Positions 52,956 through 62,367 of a stretch of DNA of 64,000 nt are shown here, in pieces; the stretch's first letter is position 1; each line of letters opens with the position of its first letter. The stretch is from the NCBI RefSeq assembly GCF_018408855.1, contig NZ_AP024322.1:496001-560000 (forward strand), read 5' to 3'. The stretch is from Caballeronia sp. NK8. GTDB lineage: Bacteria; Pseudomonadota; Gammaproteobacteria; Burkholderiales; Burkholderiaceae. The notes under the pieces were generated by a model. It searched no databases, had not been told where the DNA came from, and saw only the letters and a program-made list of their open reading frames with translations. The translations under genes were made by a program, and so were the position numbers.

Positions 52956-53056
52956 TCTGCGTGAGTGAGAAAGGCGGTTTCGTATGCTTGTTTTGGCTGC
53001 GAAAAGAGCCCGTGAACACTGCCTCAGACGCCGTTCATCATAGCAAAGGACGATTC

Positions 53057-54127
<1,071 letters not shown>

Positions 54128-54146
54128 GCATCGGGCCTGAAGGACG

Positions 54147-55127
54147 ATGCGCAAGCGCCCGTTCGGATCGAAGACTGACGCGGCGGATGAAGCAACCGGC
54201 GACGGTTCCGAATCCGCCGGTCGCTACGAGCGGAGCAGTGAGCGGCGCCCTGCATCGACCAAGTCGAGCGGATTCACGCGCAAGACCCGGGAACGCGCCG
54301 ACGCGAAGTCATTCGCGTCGGCGCGTCGCGTTTTAGAGCCTGCCAAAGACGATGAAAGCAGCGTCGACGCAAGCGATCGCGCCGCGCGTCTGGAGCAAGC
54401 GCGCGCTTTGCTGAAGCAGGCGGCCGAGCAGCCGAAGGCACGTCCCGCTGATCGCGCACCGCATGCCGAGCCTGCGCGCAAACCCGCCGAGCCCGACTCC
54501 ACTCCCTTCACCGACCCATTCGAAGACGCAGATCCCTTCGAGCCCTTCGAACAATGCGCGCCTGTTGAACCGGCGCGCGCCGAATCGGGTGAATCGGTCT
54601 ACAGCCGTTCCAGCCAACGCGTTCGCAAGACTTCGGCAAGCGAACTCAACGATCCCAAACGTCCGCAACGCTCGTTGAAGGCGCGCGCGCTCGGCTTTCT
54701 CTCGCGGCGCGAATACAGCCGCGCCGAGTTGTCGCGAAAGCTGCGTCCGTATGCGGAAGAAGCCGATCCGCTCGAAACATTGCTCGACAGTCTCGAACGC
54801 GATGGCTGGCTGTCGAACGAGCGCTTCGTCGAAAGCGTCGTGCATCGGCGGGCGCCGCGCATGGGTGGCAGCAGGATCATCAGCGAACTGAAGCGCCACG
54901 CCGTCGGCGACACGCTCATCAGCGAAACCGCGGACAAGCTTGCGCAATCCGAAACCGCACGCGCTCAGGCTGTGTGGGAGAAGAAGTACGGCGTGCTGCC
55001 CGAAACGCCCGCCGAGCGCGCGAGGCAAGCGCGCTTTCTGGCCGCGCGCGGGTTCTCTGGCGGCACCATTGGGAAGATTCTCAAGGGCGGCGACGAAGAC
55101 TGGACCGACGAGCCCGTCGACGACTGA
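54147..55127 (+). CDS. recX: RecX regulatory protein with a long N-terminal extension
   Basis: 326 aa, ATG 54147 with GAAGGA upstream. The last ~150 residues are RecX (RALGFLSRREYSRAELSRKL, ERDGWLSNERFVESVVHRR, RQARFLAARGFSGGTIGKIL). The first ~170 residues are low-complexity, rich in Arg, Ser, Glu, Ala and Pro, and are absent from E. coli RecX (166 aa). Extended N-termini occur in Burkholderiales RecX annotations (recalled). It modulates RecA filament length. The extension may be disordered. Confidence 0.9.
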   Translation: MRKRPFGSKTDAADEATGDGSESAGRYERSSERRPASTKSSGFTRKTRERADAKSFASARRVLEPAKDDESSVDASDRAARLEQARALLKQAAEQPKARPADRAPHAEPARKPAEPDSTPFTDPFEDADPFEPFEQCAPVEPARAESGESVYSRSSQRVRKTSASELNDPKRPQRSLKARALGFLSRREYSRAELSRKLRPYAEEADPLETLLDSLERDGWLSNERFVESVVHRRAPRMGGSRIISELKRHAVGDTLISETADKLAQSETARAQAVWEKKYGVLPETPAERARQARFLAARGFSGGTIGKILKGGDEDWTDEPVDD

Positions 55128-55244
55128 GCGCCGCGCCCGCCCAGCCCGATTCGCACGCACGTTCCAATCGTCAGGCGCATGCCCGGCCCGGAATACCCAA
55201 TATGCTAAAATTGCACGGTTTTCCCCGTACCGGCTCACTCCAGC

Positions 55245-55895
55245 ATGCCTCTCTCGCCTCCCGCTCCCCGACAATTGCGCCATCGTCGCGTGATTCGGCT
55301 GGAAGCGTTCGAGCGTGACGACGGCCTGTGGGACATCGAAGCCTGTCTAACCGATGAGAAGCCGCGCGACTTTCGCCTCGCGACGGGCGTCCGGTCACAC
55401 GGCCTGCCGATCCATGAACTCTGGCTGCGCATTACCATCGACCGCAAGCTCACCATCGTCGACGTCGAAGCGTCGTCGGACTGGTCGCCTTATGGCGGTC
55501 TGTGCGCGGAGTCCAATCCGGTCTATCGCAAGCTCATCGGGCTCAATCTGCTGCAAAGTTTTCGCCGCGAAGCCAACAAGGTGCTGCGCGGCGCGGCCGG
55601 CTGCACGCATCTCACCGAGTTGTGCGGTGTTTTGCCAACGGCCGCCATTCAGGCATTCGCCGGCGACGTCTGGAAGATCGAAGACGGCAATCCGTTCAAG
55701 CAAGCCGATGCATCGGACCCCGCGACCGCAGCGCACGACGAGCCGCCGTTCCAGCTCGGCCGTTGCCACGCATTGCGTTTCGACGGGCCCGCGGTCAGGG
55801 AGTATTACCCGCGGTGGTTCGGCTACACGCCGGCCGACGCATCCGAATCCGCAACGACGGTACAGGACAAGGCGGAGACGAAATCCGCCTCGTAG
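55245..55895 (+). CDS. DUF2889 domain-containing protein
   Basis: 216 aa, ATG 55245. Core features: RRVIRLEAFERDDGLWDIEACLTDEKPRDF, RIT-type strands, then GLNLLQSFRREANKVLRGAAGCTHLTELCGVLPTAAIQAF (in part), the DUF2889 pattern with conserved Cys/His. Function not known. Its place between recX and sucC is characteristic of Burkholderia chromosomes. Confidence 0.85.
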   Translation: MPLSPPAPRQLRHRRVIRLEAFERDDGLWDIEACLTDEKPRDFRLATGVRSHGLPIHELWLRITIDRKLTIVDVEASSDWSPYGGLCAESNPVYRKLIGLNLLQSFRREANKVLRGAAGCTHLTELCGVLPTAAIQAFAGDVWKIEDGNPFKQADASDPATAAHDEPPFQLGRCHALRFDGPAVREYYPRWFGYTPADASESATTVQDKAETKSAS

Positions 55896-56003
55896 GGCGC
55901 AGGCAGTCCTTGCGCGCACGCACGGAATTCAAAGAAGAATCGAAAAATCAGCGGTTCAAGCACATAGAAGTTCACTCCAACTCTCAGACTGAAGGAATCA
56001 CGC

Positions 56004-57170
56004 ATGAAGATTCACGAGTACCAGGGTAAGGAAATCCTGCGGAAATTCGGCGTCGCGGTCCCGCGCGGCACACCCGTGTTCTCGGTGGATGATGCGGTCA
56101 AGGCCGCGCAAGAGCTGGGCGGTCCGGTTTGGGTCGTCAAGGCGCAGATTCACGCTGGCGGCCGCGGCAAGGGCGGCGGCGTGAAGGTCGCGAAGTCGAT
56201 CGAACAGGTCCGCGAGTACGCGAACCAGATCCTCGGCATGCAGCTCGTCACGCACCAGACCGGTCCCGAAGGCCAGAAGGTGAATCGCCTGCTGATCGAA
56301 GAAGGCGCGGACATCAAGAAGGAACTGTACGTCGGCCTCGTGCTCGATCGCGTTTCGCAGAAGATCGTCGTGATGGCGTCGAGCGAAGGCGGCATGGACA
56401 TCGAAGAAGTCGCGGAAAAGACGCCCGAGCTGCTGCACAAGCTGCCCGTCGATCCCGCCACGGGCCTGAAAGATGCCGAAGCGGACGACCTGGCCCGCAA
56501 GATCGGCATCCCCGACGCATCGGTTCCGCAAGCGCGCGCGATCCTGCAAGGCCTGTACAAGGCTTTCTTCGACACCGACGCATCGCTCGCCGAAATCAAC
56601 CCGCTGATCCTGACCGGCGACGGCAAGGTGATCGCGCTCGACGCCAAGTTCAACTTCGATGCGAACGCGCTGTTCCGTCATCCGGAAATCGTCGCGTACC
56701 GCGATCTGGACGAAGAAGATCCGGCTGAAGTCGAAGCATCGAAGTTCGACCTCGCCTACATCTCGCTCGATGGCAACATCGGCTGTCTGGTGAACGGCGC
56801 GGGCCTCGCGATGGCGACGATGGACACCATCAAGCTGTTCGGCGGCGAGCCGGCCAACTTCCTCGACGTCGGCGGCGGCGCGACCACCGAAAAGGTGACC
56901 GAAGCCTTCAAGCTGATGCTGAAGAACCCGAACCTGAAGGCGATTCTCGTCAACATCTTCGGCGGCATCATGCGCTGCGACGTGATCGCGGAAGGCGTGA
57001 TCGTGGCGTCGAAGGCGGTGGATCTGAAGGTGCCGCTCGTCGTGCGCATGAAGGGCACGAACGAAGACCTCGGCAAGAAGATGCTGGCGGATTCGGGCTT
57101 GCCGATCATCTCGGCCGACAGCATGGAAGAAGCCGCGCAGAAGGTCGTCGCGGCTGCCGAAGGCAAGTAA
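56004..57170 (+). CDS. sucC: Succinyl-CoA synthetase beta subunit (ADP-forming)
   Basis: 388 aa, full length. [44 protein letters not shown] (ATP-grasp), [15 protein letters not shown] and [18 protein letters not shown] are diagnostic. It binds nucleotide and, with SucD, makes succinate and ATP from succinyl-CoA in the TCA cycle. Confidence 0.97.
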   Translation: MKIHEYQGKEILRKFGVAVPRGTPVFSVDDAVKAAQELGGPVWVVKAQIHAGGRGKGGGVKVAKSIEQVREYANQILGMQLVTHQTGPEGQKVNRLLIEEGADIKKELYVGLVLDRVSQKIVVMASSEGGMDIEEVAEKTPELLHKLPVDPATGLKDAEADDLARKIGIPDASVPQARAILQGLYKAFFDTDASLAEINPLILTGDGKVIALDAKFNFDANALFRHPEIVAYRDLDEEDPAEVEASKFDLAYISLDGNIGCLVNGAGLAMATMDTIKLFGGEPANFLDVGGGATTEKVTEAFKLMLKNPNLKAILVNIFGGIMRCDVIAEGVIVASKAVDLKVPLVVRMKGTNEDLGKKMLADSGLPIISADSMEEAAQKVVAAAEGK

Positions 57171-57266
57171 GCGCGTCTGCTTACCGAGCCTAAGAGAGCG
57201 TTCCACCAGATACGAATGGCGGCGCGTGCGTGAGCATCGCGACGCCAAACGAACAGAGGTCACTAC

Positions 57267-58148
57267 ATGTCGATTCTGATCAACAAAGACACGAAGGTCA
57301 TCACGCAGGGCATCACCGGCAAGACTGGCCAGTTCCACACGCGCGCCTGCCGCGAATACGCGAACGGCCGTGAAGCCTACGTCGCGGGCGTGAATCCGAA
57401 GAAGGCCGGCGAAGACTTCGAAGGCATTCCGATCTACGCGTCCGTGAAGGAAGCGAAGGCGGAAACCGGCGCGACCGTTTCGGTCATCTACGTGCCGCCC
57501 GCGGGCGCGGCCGCTGCGATCTGGGAAGCCGTCGAGGCCGATCTCGATCTCGCGATCTGCATCACGGAAGGCATTCCGGTTCGCGACATGCTGGAAATCA
57601 AGGACCGCATGCGCCGCGAAAACCGCAAGACGCTGCTGCTCGGACCGAACTGCCCCGGCACGATCACGCCGGACGAGCTGAAGATCGGCATCATGCCGGG
57701 TCACATCCACAAGAAGGGCCGCATCGGCGTGGTGTCGCGCTCGGGCACGCTGACGTACGAAGCGGTCGGCCAACTCACGGCGCTGGGCCTCGGCCAGTCG
57801 TCGGCGGTCGGTATCGGCGGCGATCCGATCAACGGTCTGAAGCACATCGACGTGATGAAGATGTTCAACGACGATCCGGACACGGACGCCGTCATCATGA
57901 TCGGCGAGATCGGCGGTCCGGACGAAGCGAACGCCGCTTACTGGATCAAGGACAACATGAAGAAGCCGGTCGTCGGCTTCATCGCGGGCGTGACGGCGCC
58001 TCCGGGCAAGCGCATGGGCCACGCAGGCGCGCTGATCTCGGGCGGCGCGGACACGGCGGACGCCAAGCTCGAAATCATGGACGCGTGCGGCATCAAGGTC
58101 ACGAAGAACCCGTCGGAGATGGCTCGTCTGTTGAAGTCGGTGCTGTAA
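57267..58148 (+). CDS. sucD: Succinyl-CoA synthetase alpha subunit
   Basis: 293 aa. Seen: GITGKTGQFHT (CoA-binding), GPNCPGTITPDELKIGIMPGHIHKKG, SGTLTYEAVGQLT and the phospho-His region GKRMGHAGALISGG. It carries the active-site His phosphorylated in the reaction. Preceded by GAGGTCACTAC and separated from sucC by 96 bases; ends before a strong terminator. Confidence 0.97.
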   Translation: MSILINKDTKVITQGITGKTGQFHTRACREYANGREAYVAGVNPKKAGEDFEGIPIYASVKEAKAETGATVSVIYVPPAGAAAAIWEAVEADLDLAICITEGIPVRDMLEIKDRMRRENRKTLLLGPNCPGTITPDELKIGIMPGHIHKKGRIGVVSRSGTLTYEAVGQLTALGLGQSSAVGIGGDPINGLKHIDVMKMFNDDPDTDAVIMIGEIGGPDEANAAYWIKDNMKKPVVGFIAGVTAPPGKRMGHAGALISGGADTADAKLEIMDACGIKVTKNPSEMARLLKSVL

Positions 58149-58223
58149 CGAAGCGGGCAGAATGCGGCGGGGTTTGGTACTCTTACTGATTCCTTTCGCA
58201 AAACTCTGAAAACCGCCCGATGA

Positions 58224-58259
58224 AAAGCGAGGGAGCGTTGCTTCCTCGCTTTTTTATTT
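58224..58259 (+). terminator. Rho-independent terminator of sucCD
   Basis: AAAAGCGAGG ... CCTCGCTTTT, 10-bp stem, followed by TTTTTTATTT. Confidence 0.92.
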
Positions 58260-58284
58260 CGGCGACAGATTCTCAATCTGCTCC

Positions 58285-58995
58285 ATGCTCGAATTCTTTT
58301 CTACGCTCCATTGGGGCGCGGTCGTTCAGATCATCGTGATCGACATCCTGCTCGGCGGCGACAACGCCGTCGTGATCGCGCTCGCCTGCCGCAATCTGCC
58401 CGACCGGCAGCGCACGCGCGGCATCGTGCTCGGCACGCTCGGCGCGATCCTCTTGCGCGTGGTGCTGATCGCGTTCGCGGTCATGCTGCTCGACATTCCG
58501 TTTCTCAAGTTCGTCGGCGGCGTGCTGCTGCTGTGGATCGGCGTGAAGCTGATGCAGCCGGATCACGACGAGCATCAGATCAACGCGTCGGACCGGCTGT
58601 GGGCGGCCGTGAAAACGATCGTCATCGCGGACGCGGTGATGAGTCTCGACAACGTGATCGCGATCGCCGGCGCGGCAGAGGCCGCCGATCCGCAGCATCG
58701 GCTCGCGCTGGTGATCTTCGGGCTCATCGTCAGCATTCCACTCATCGTGTGGGGCAGCACGCTGGTGCTGAAACTGCTCGATCGCTTCCCGGCGGTCGTG
58801 CTGGTCGGCGCGGGCCTGCTCGGGTGGATCGCGGGCGGCCTCATCATCGACGATCCGTTCATCGACCGCTGGCCCGCGCTCAATACCGAACTCGTGGGCT
58901 ATGCGGCGCGCGTCGGCGGCGCGCTGTTCGTCGTCGCCGTGGGATGGCTGCTCAAGCGCCGCGCGCTCGCCGACGTCAATCGCGCGGCAGGCTGA
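58285..58995 (+). CDS. TerC-family integral membrane protein
   Basis: 236 aa, about seven hydrophobic segments. GGDNAVVIALACRNLP and the second acidic helix motif IADAVMSLDNVIAIAGA match TerC/YjbE/Alx proteins, which export manganese or aid metal loading of secreted proteins. Single gene after the sucCD terminator. Confidence 0.92.
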   Translation: MLEFFSTLHWGAVVQIIVIDILLGGDNAVVIALACRNLPDRQRTRGIVLGTLGAILLRVVLIAFAVMLLDIPFLKFVGGVLLLWIGVKLMQPDHDEHQINASDRLWAAVKTIVIADAVMSLDNVIAIAGAAEAADPQHRLALVIFGLIVSIPLIVWGSTLVLKLLDRFPAVVLVGAGLLGWIAGGLIIDDPFIDRWPALNTELVGYAARVGGALFVVAVGWLLKRRALADVNRAAG

Positions 58996-59120
58996 TGCGC
59001 TAGCGTCGGCGCACATGCCTAGGCCGTTCGGCCGACTGTTGCACGTTGCATGCACTGAATACGATCGAAGCGTCTGTCCGCATTGCGCGGCGGGCGCTTT
59101 TCGTACTTCTGGGAGCAGCA

Positions 59121-59714
59121 ATGACGACGATGGTTTGTGGTTTCAGCGCGCCGCGCGGACGGCGCGTATTGAGCTGGATGTGTCGCGCCAAAGAGGCGGC
59201 GGCGCGAGGCTTCACCTTGATCGAATTGATGATCGTGCTCGCGATCGTCGGCGTGATCGCGGCCTACGCGATACCCGCGTATCAGGACTATCTCGCGCGA
59301 AGCCGCGTGGGCGAGGGCATGGCGCTCGCGGCGCCGGCGCGGCTGGCGGTGGCGGAGAACGCGGCGAACGGCGTCGATTTCGCGGGCGGCTTCGTGGCGC
59401 CGCCGGGCACGCGCAACATCGAGTCCATTCGCGTCGACAGCGACAATGGCCAGATCACGATCGCCTACACGACGCGCGTCGCGCCCGATGGCTCGAACAC
59501 GCTCGTGCTCGTGCCATCGACGCCCGACAACGCCGAGACCCCGACCGCGCGCGTCGCACTTAGCCGTGGGGCGGTGCAGGCGGGATCGTTGACGTGGGAG
59601 TGTTTCGCGGGCGCGAAGACGCAATCGTCGCTGCCCGCGCCGGGTGCGGGCCCGATGCCGGCGCAGGCGCCGACCTTGCCGGCCAACCTCGCACCGCCCG
59701 AGTGCCGCACGTAA
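59121..59714 (+). CDS. Type IV pilin-like prepilin
   Basis: 197 aa from ATG 59121 (GGGAGCAG upstream); the leader of about 30 residues is long for a type IVa pilin and ATG 59178 would give a shorter one. [38 protein letters not shown] is the prepilin cleavage site and N-terminal helix (shown in part). The Cys in WECFAGA and PPECRT could form the C-terminal disulfide loop. Very Pro/Ala-rich near the end. Probably a major or minor pilin; followed by an oligosaccharyltransferase gene. Confidence 0.9.
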   Translation: MTTMVCGFSAPRGRRVLSWMCRAKEAAARGFTLIELMIVLAIVGVIAAYAIPAYQDYLARSRVGEGMALAAPARLAVAENAANGVDFAGGFVAPPGTRNIESIRVDSDNGQITIAYTTRVAPDGSNTLVLVPSTPDNAETPTARVALSRGAVQAGSLTWECFAGAKTQSSLPAPGAGPMPAQAPTLPANLAPPECRT

Positions 59715-59881
59715 GCGGTGCGAGAGAGCCGGGCGCGGCGGCAGCATTTACAGCGCCGCCGCGCATCCCCGGCGTCGTTTTTGCGCGAAAGGCAGCGATT
59801 TCGTAGCAAATCCAGCCGTTCGCCGGACAGCGCGGGCAAAGTTTTGTATAGTGCGCCGGTTGCCGACGTTCCCTGTCCCTC

Positions 59882-61690
59882 ATGCCTTCCCAATACGCGC
59901 GCTTTCTCTGCTTTGCCGTCCTGTGTCTTGCGTTGACGATTCCTTTCGGGGTCGTCAACCACACGTATCCGATTCCGACTTTCTACGCCGAATACAGCGC
60001 GCTTGCGCTTTATCTGGCGCTCGGCGCGACGGTCGCGCTGCTCGTGCGGGTATCGGAGCCGAAGGTGCCGTTCGCGTCGCCGGTCGTCGCGCTTATGCCG
60101 CTCGCGTTCGGCGTGTTGCTGGTCGCGCAGACGGTGTTGCTGCCGGTCGCGCAACCATCGATGAACTGGCTCGGCGGCGCGTATCTGCTCGCATCGTTCG
60201 TCGCCGTGCATACGGGCTTCGGCTTCGTGCGCGCGGGACTTGCGGAGAAGACGCTGCGCATCGGCGCGGCGGCGCTGATGGTCGGCGGCCTGTTCGCCGT
60301 CTTCTGCCAGATCGTGCAGTTGCTGCATCTCGAAGTGAAATTCACGCCGTTCGTGGTGGCGTACAACGTGATGGTCGAGCGGCGTCCGTTCGGCAACATG
60401 GCGCAGGCGAATCACCTGGCGACTGTCATCGCGTTCGCGCTGGCCGGTGCGCTGTATTTCGTGCAGACGCGGCGCTTGCCCATCGTGCTGTGGCTGATCC
60501 TGTCGGCGGTGTATTCCCTCGGGCTCGCGCTTACGGTATCGCGCGGGCCGTGGCTGCAGACGGCGGTGATCGTCGTCGCCGGTTTCTGGATGGCCTTCGT
60601 GCTGGGCCGGCCGGTCGCGTCGGAAGGCTTCGACGGTCCGGGCCGGCGCGACGCGCGCGCGTGGATCGTCCCGGTTCTGCTCGCGATCGTGTTTTTCGCG
60701 GTGAATGCGGCGGTGCGCTGGGCGAACGTGCGCTACGACTTCGGGCTTGCCCAGTCGGCGGCGGAGCGCATGCAGGAAGCGAGTCAGATCGCGCCGCGTC
60801 TCGCGCTCTGGAAGTACGGCTGGACGATGTTCAAGACGCATCCGCTGCTGGGCGTCGGCTGGGGCGAGTTTCCGCGCTATCAGTTCGATCTCGTGCGCGA
60901 TCTGGGCGGCGTCGAGATTGCGAACAATGCACACGATATTTTCATCGATCTGCTGGCGAAAACAGGCGCGCTCGGCGTGGCGATTCTGGTGGCGGGTGTC
61001 GTGTTCTGGCTGATTCGCGTATTGCGCGCGCCGCAGACGCCAGCGCGCATTTTCGGGCTCTCGCTGCTCGGCGTGCTGATGATGCACGCGCTCGTCGAAT
61101 ATCCGCAGCAGTACATGTTTTTCCTGATGCCCGCGATGCTTGTCATCGGTTTGCTGGAGACGCGTCCGTTGCGGCTCGTCGCGCGGCCGCTGTCGTATGG
61201 CGTGTATGTCGTGCTCGTGCTCGGCGGCCTCGCGGCGCTGTATCCGACGATGCGCGATTACAACCGCGCCGAAGTGCTGTACTACGGCTCGCGGCCGGCG
61301 GAGCAGTATCGCGACAATCCGTCATTCCTGTTCACGGCGTGGGGCGAGTACGGCGCGGCGACGCTGTTGCCGATCAACGCGCAGAACGTCGAAGAGAAGC
61401 TGGCCGCGCACCGCAAGGCGATCGCGCTGTTACCCGGCGAGACCGTCTTGCGGCGATATGCGGTGCTGCAGGCGCTCGCCGGGCAACGCGACGAGGCGCT
61501 CGACACGATGGCGCGTCTCAAGATCTTCGCGACGCAACTGCACGACTGGCCGAAGCAGCTGTTGGCCGTCTACGATCTGGCCGACGAAGCGGGCAAGCCG
61601 CTGGCGTCGTTCAAGGCGGATCTGGTGAAGCGCTATGGCGTGCCGTTGCCGGATCAGGCGCCGTCGGCGGACGATGATGAGGAGGAGTGA
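59882..61690 (+). CDS. pglL: PglL/Wzy_C-family O-oligosaccharyltransferase
   Basis: 602 aa, ATG 59882, about 11-12 membrane helices. The large periplasmic loop between later helices carries LALWKYGWTMFKTHPLLGVGWGEFPRYQFDL, ending in NNAHDIFIDLLAKTG, where the conserved His of the Wzy_C/PglL family lies. The C-terminal ~150 residues form a soluble domain. It transfers glycans to Ser/Thr of periplasmic proteins; the adjacent pilin gene is a natural acceptor candidate. In Burkholderia, PglL glycosylates many proteins. Confidence 0.85.
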   Translation: MPSQYARFLCFAVLCLALTIPFGVVNHTYPIPTFYAEYSALALYLALGATVALLVRVSEPKVPFASPVVALMPLAFGVLLVAQTVLLPVAQPSMNWLGGAYLLASFVAVHTGFGFVRAGLAEKTLRIGAAALMVGGLFAVFCQIVQLLHLEVKFTPFVVAYNVMVERRPFGNMAQANHLATVIAFALAGALYFVQTRRLPIVLWLILSAVYSLGLALTVSRGPWLQTAVIVVAGFWMAFVLGRPVASEGFDGPGRRDARAWIVPVLLAIVFFAVNAAVRWANVRYDFGLAQSAAERMQEASQIAPRLALWKYGWTMFKTHPLLGVGWGEFPRYQFDLVRDLGGVEIANNAHDIFIDLLAKTGALGVAILVAGVVFWLIRVLRAPQTPARIFGLSLLGVLMMHALVEYPQQYMFFLMPAMLVIGLLETRPLRLVARPLSYGVYVVLVLGGLAALYPTMRDYNRAEVLYYGSRPAEQYRDNPSFLFTAWGEYGAATLLPINAQNVEEKLAAHRKAIALLPGETVLRRYAVLQALAGQRDEALDTMARLKIFATQLHDWPKQLLAVYDLADEAGKPLASFKADLVKRYGVPLPDQAPSADDDEEE

Positions 61691-61692
61691 GG

Positions 61693-62190
61693 TCAGGGTG
61701 CCGGCGATGCGTGATCTTCCGCCACCCAATCCCCCGACTTCCCCCCATGCTTCTCCATCACCTTCACATTGGTGATGGTCATCCCCCGATCCACCGCCTT
61801 GCACATGTCATAGATCGTCAGCAATCCGACCTGCACGGCGGTCAGCGCTTCCATCTCTACACCCGTGCGCCCGACCGTCTCCACGCGCACTTCGCAGTGC
61901 ACGCCGGGCAGCGTTTCATCGATCGAAAAATCCACCGCGACGCGCGTGAGCGCCAGCGGATGACACAGCGGAATCAGATCGGCCGTGCGCTTCGCGCCCT
62001 GAATCGCGGCGATGCGCGCGACGCCGAGCACGTCGCCTTTTTTCGCGCGGCCTTCGCGGATCAGGGCGAGCGTGCCTTCGAGCATCGCGATCGAGCCGCG
62101 CGCCACGGCGACTCGCCGCGTTTCGTTCTTCGCGCCGACATCGACCATGTGCGCCTCGCCGGCGGCGTCGAAATGGGTGAGTCCGGACAT
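61693..62190 (-). CDS. moaC: Cyclic pyranopterin monophosphate synthase
   Basis: 165 aa from ATG 62190 (AAGGAGACGCT upstream). [56 protein letters not shown] and [26 protein letters not shown] (in part) are diagnostic. It makes cPMP in molybdenum cofactor synthesis. Convergent with pglL (2 bases apart). Confidence 0.97.
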   Translation of the reverse strand: MSGLTHFDAAGEAHMVDVGAKNETRRVAVARGSIAMLEGTLALIREGRAKKGDVLGVARIAAIQGAKRTADLIPLCHPLALTRVAVDFSIDETLPGVHCEVRVETVGRTGVEMEALTAVQVGLLTIYDMCKAVDRGMTITNVKVMEKHGGKSGDWVAEDHASPAP

Positions 62191-62367
62191 AGCGTCTCCT
62201 TCGAATGGGCGCCTATCATACCAGCGTGAATTCGCGCGATTTTTCGCGAAACGTAGCGCGCCGGGGCAACGCACGGCCGGCACGCGACGTCCCACGCGCA
62301 ACACTTGATACGATAAGCTCGTTCAAGTCTTCGAGCCGAACATCGTTCGCCGCGCCGGTTTTGCGCC

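Noticed and set aside
59465..61087. A 540-aa frame antisense to pglL and pilin
   Set aside because: Crosses two genes and an intergenic gap on the opposite strand, with shadow-like composition.
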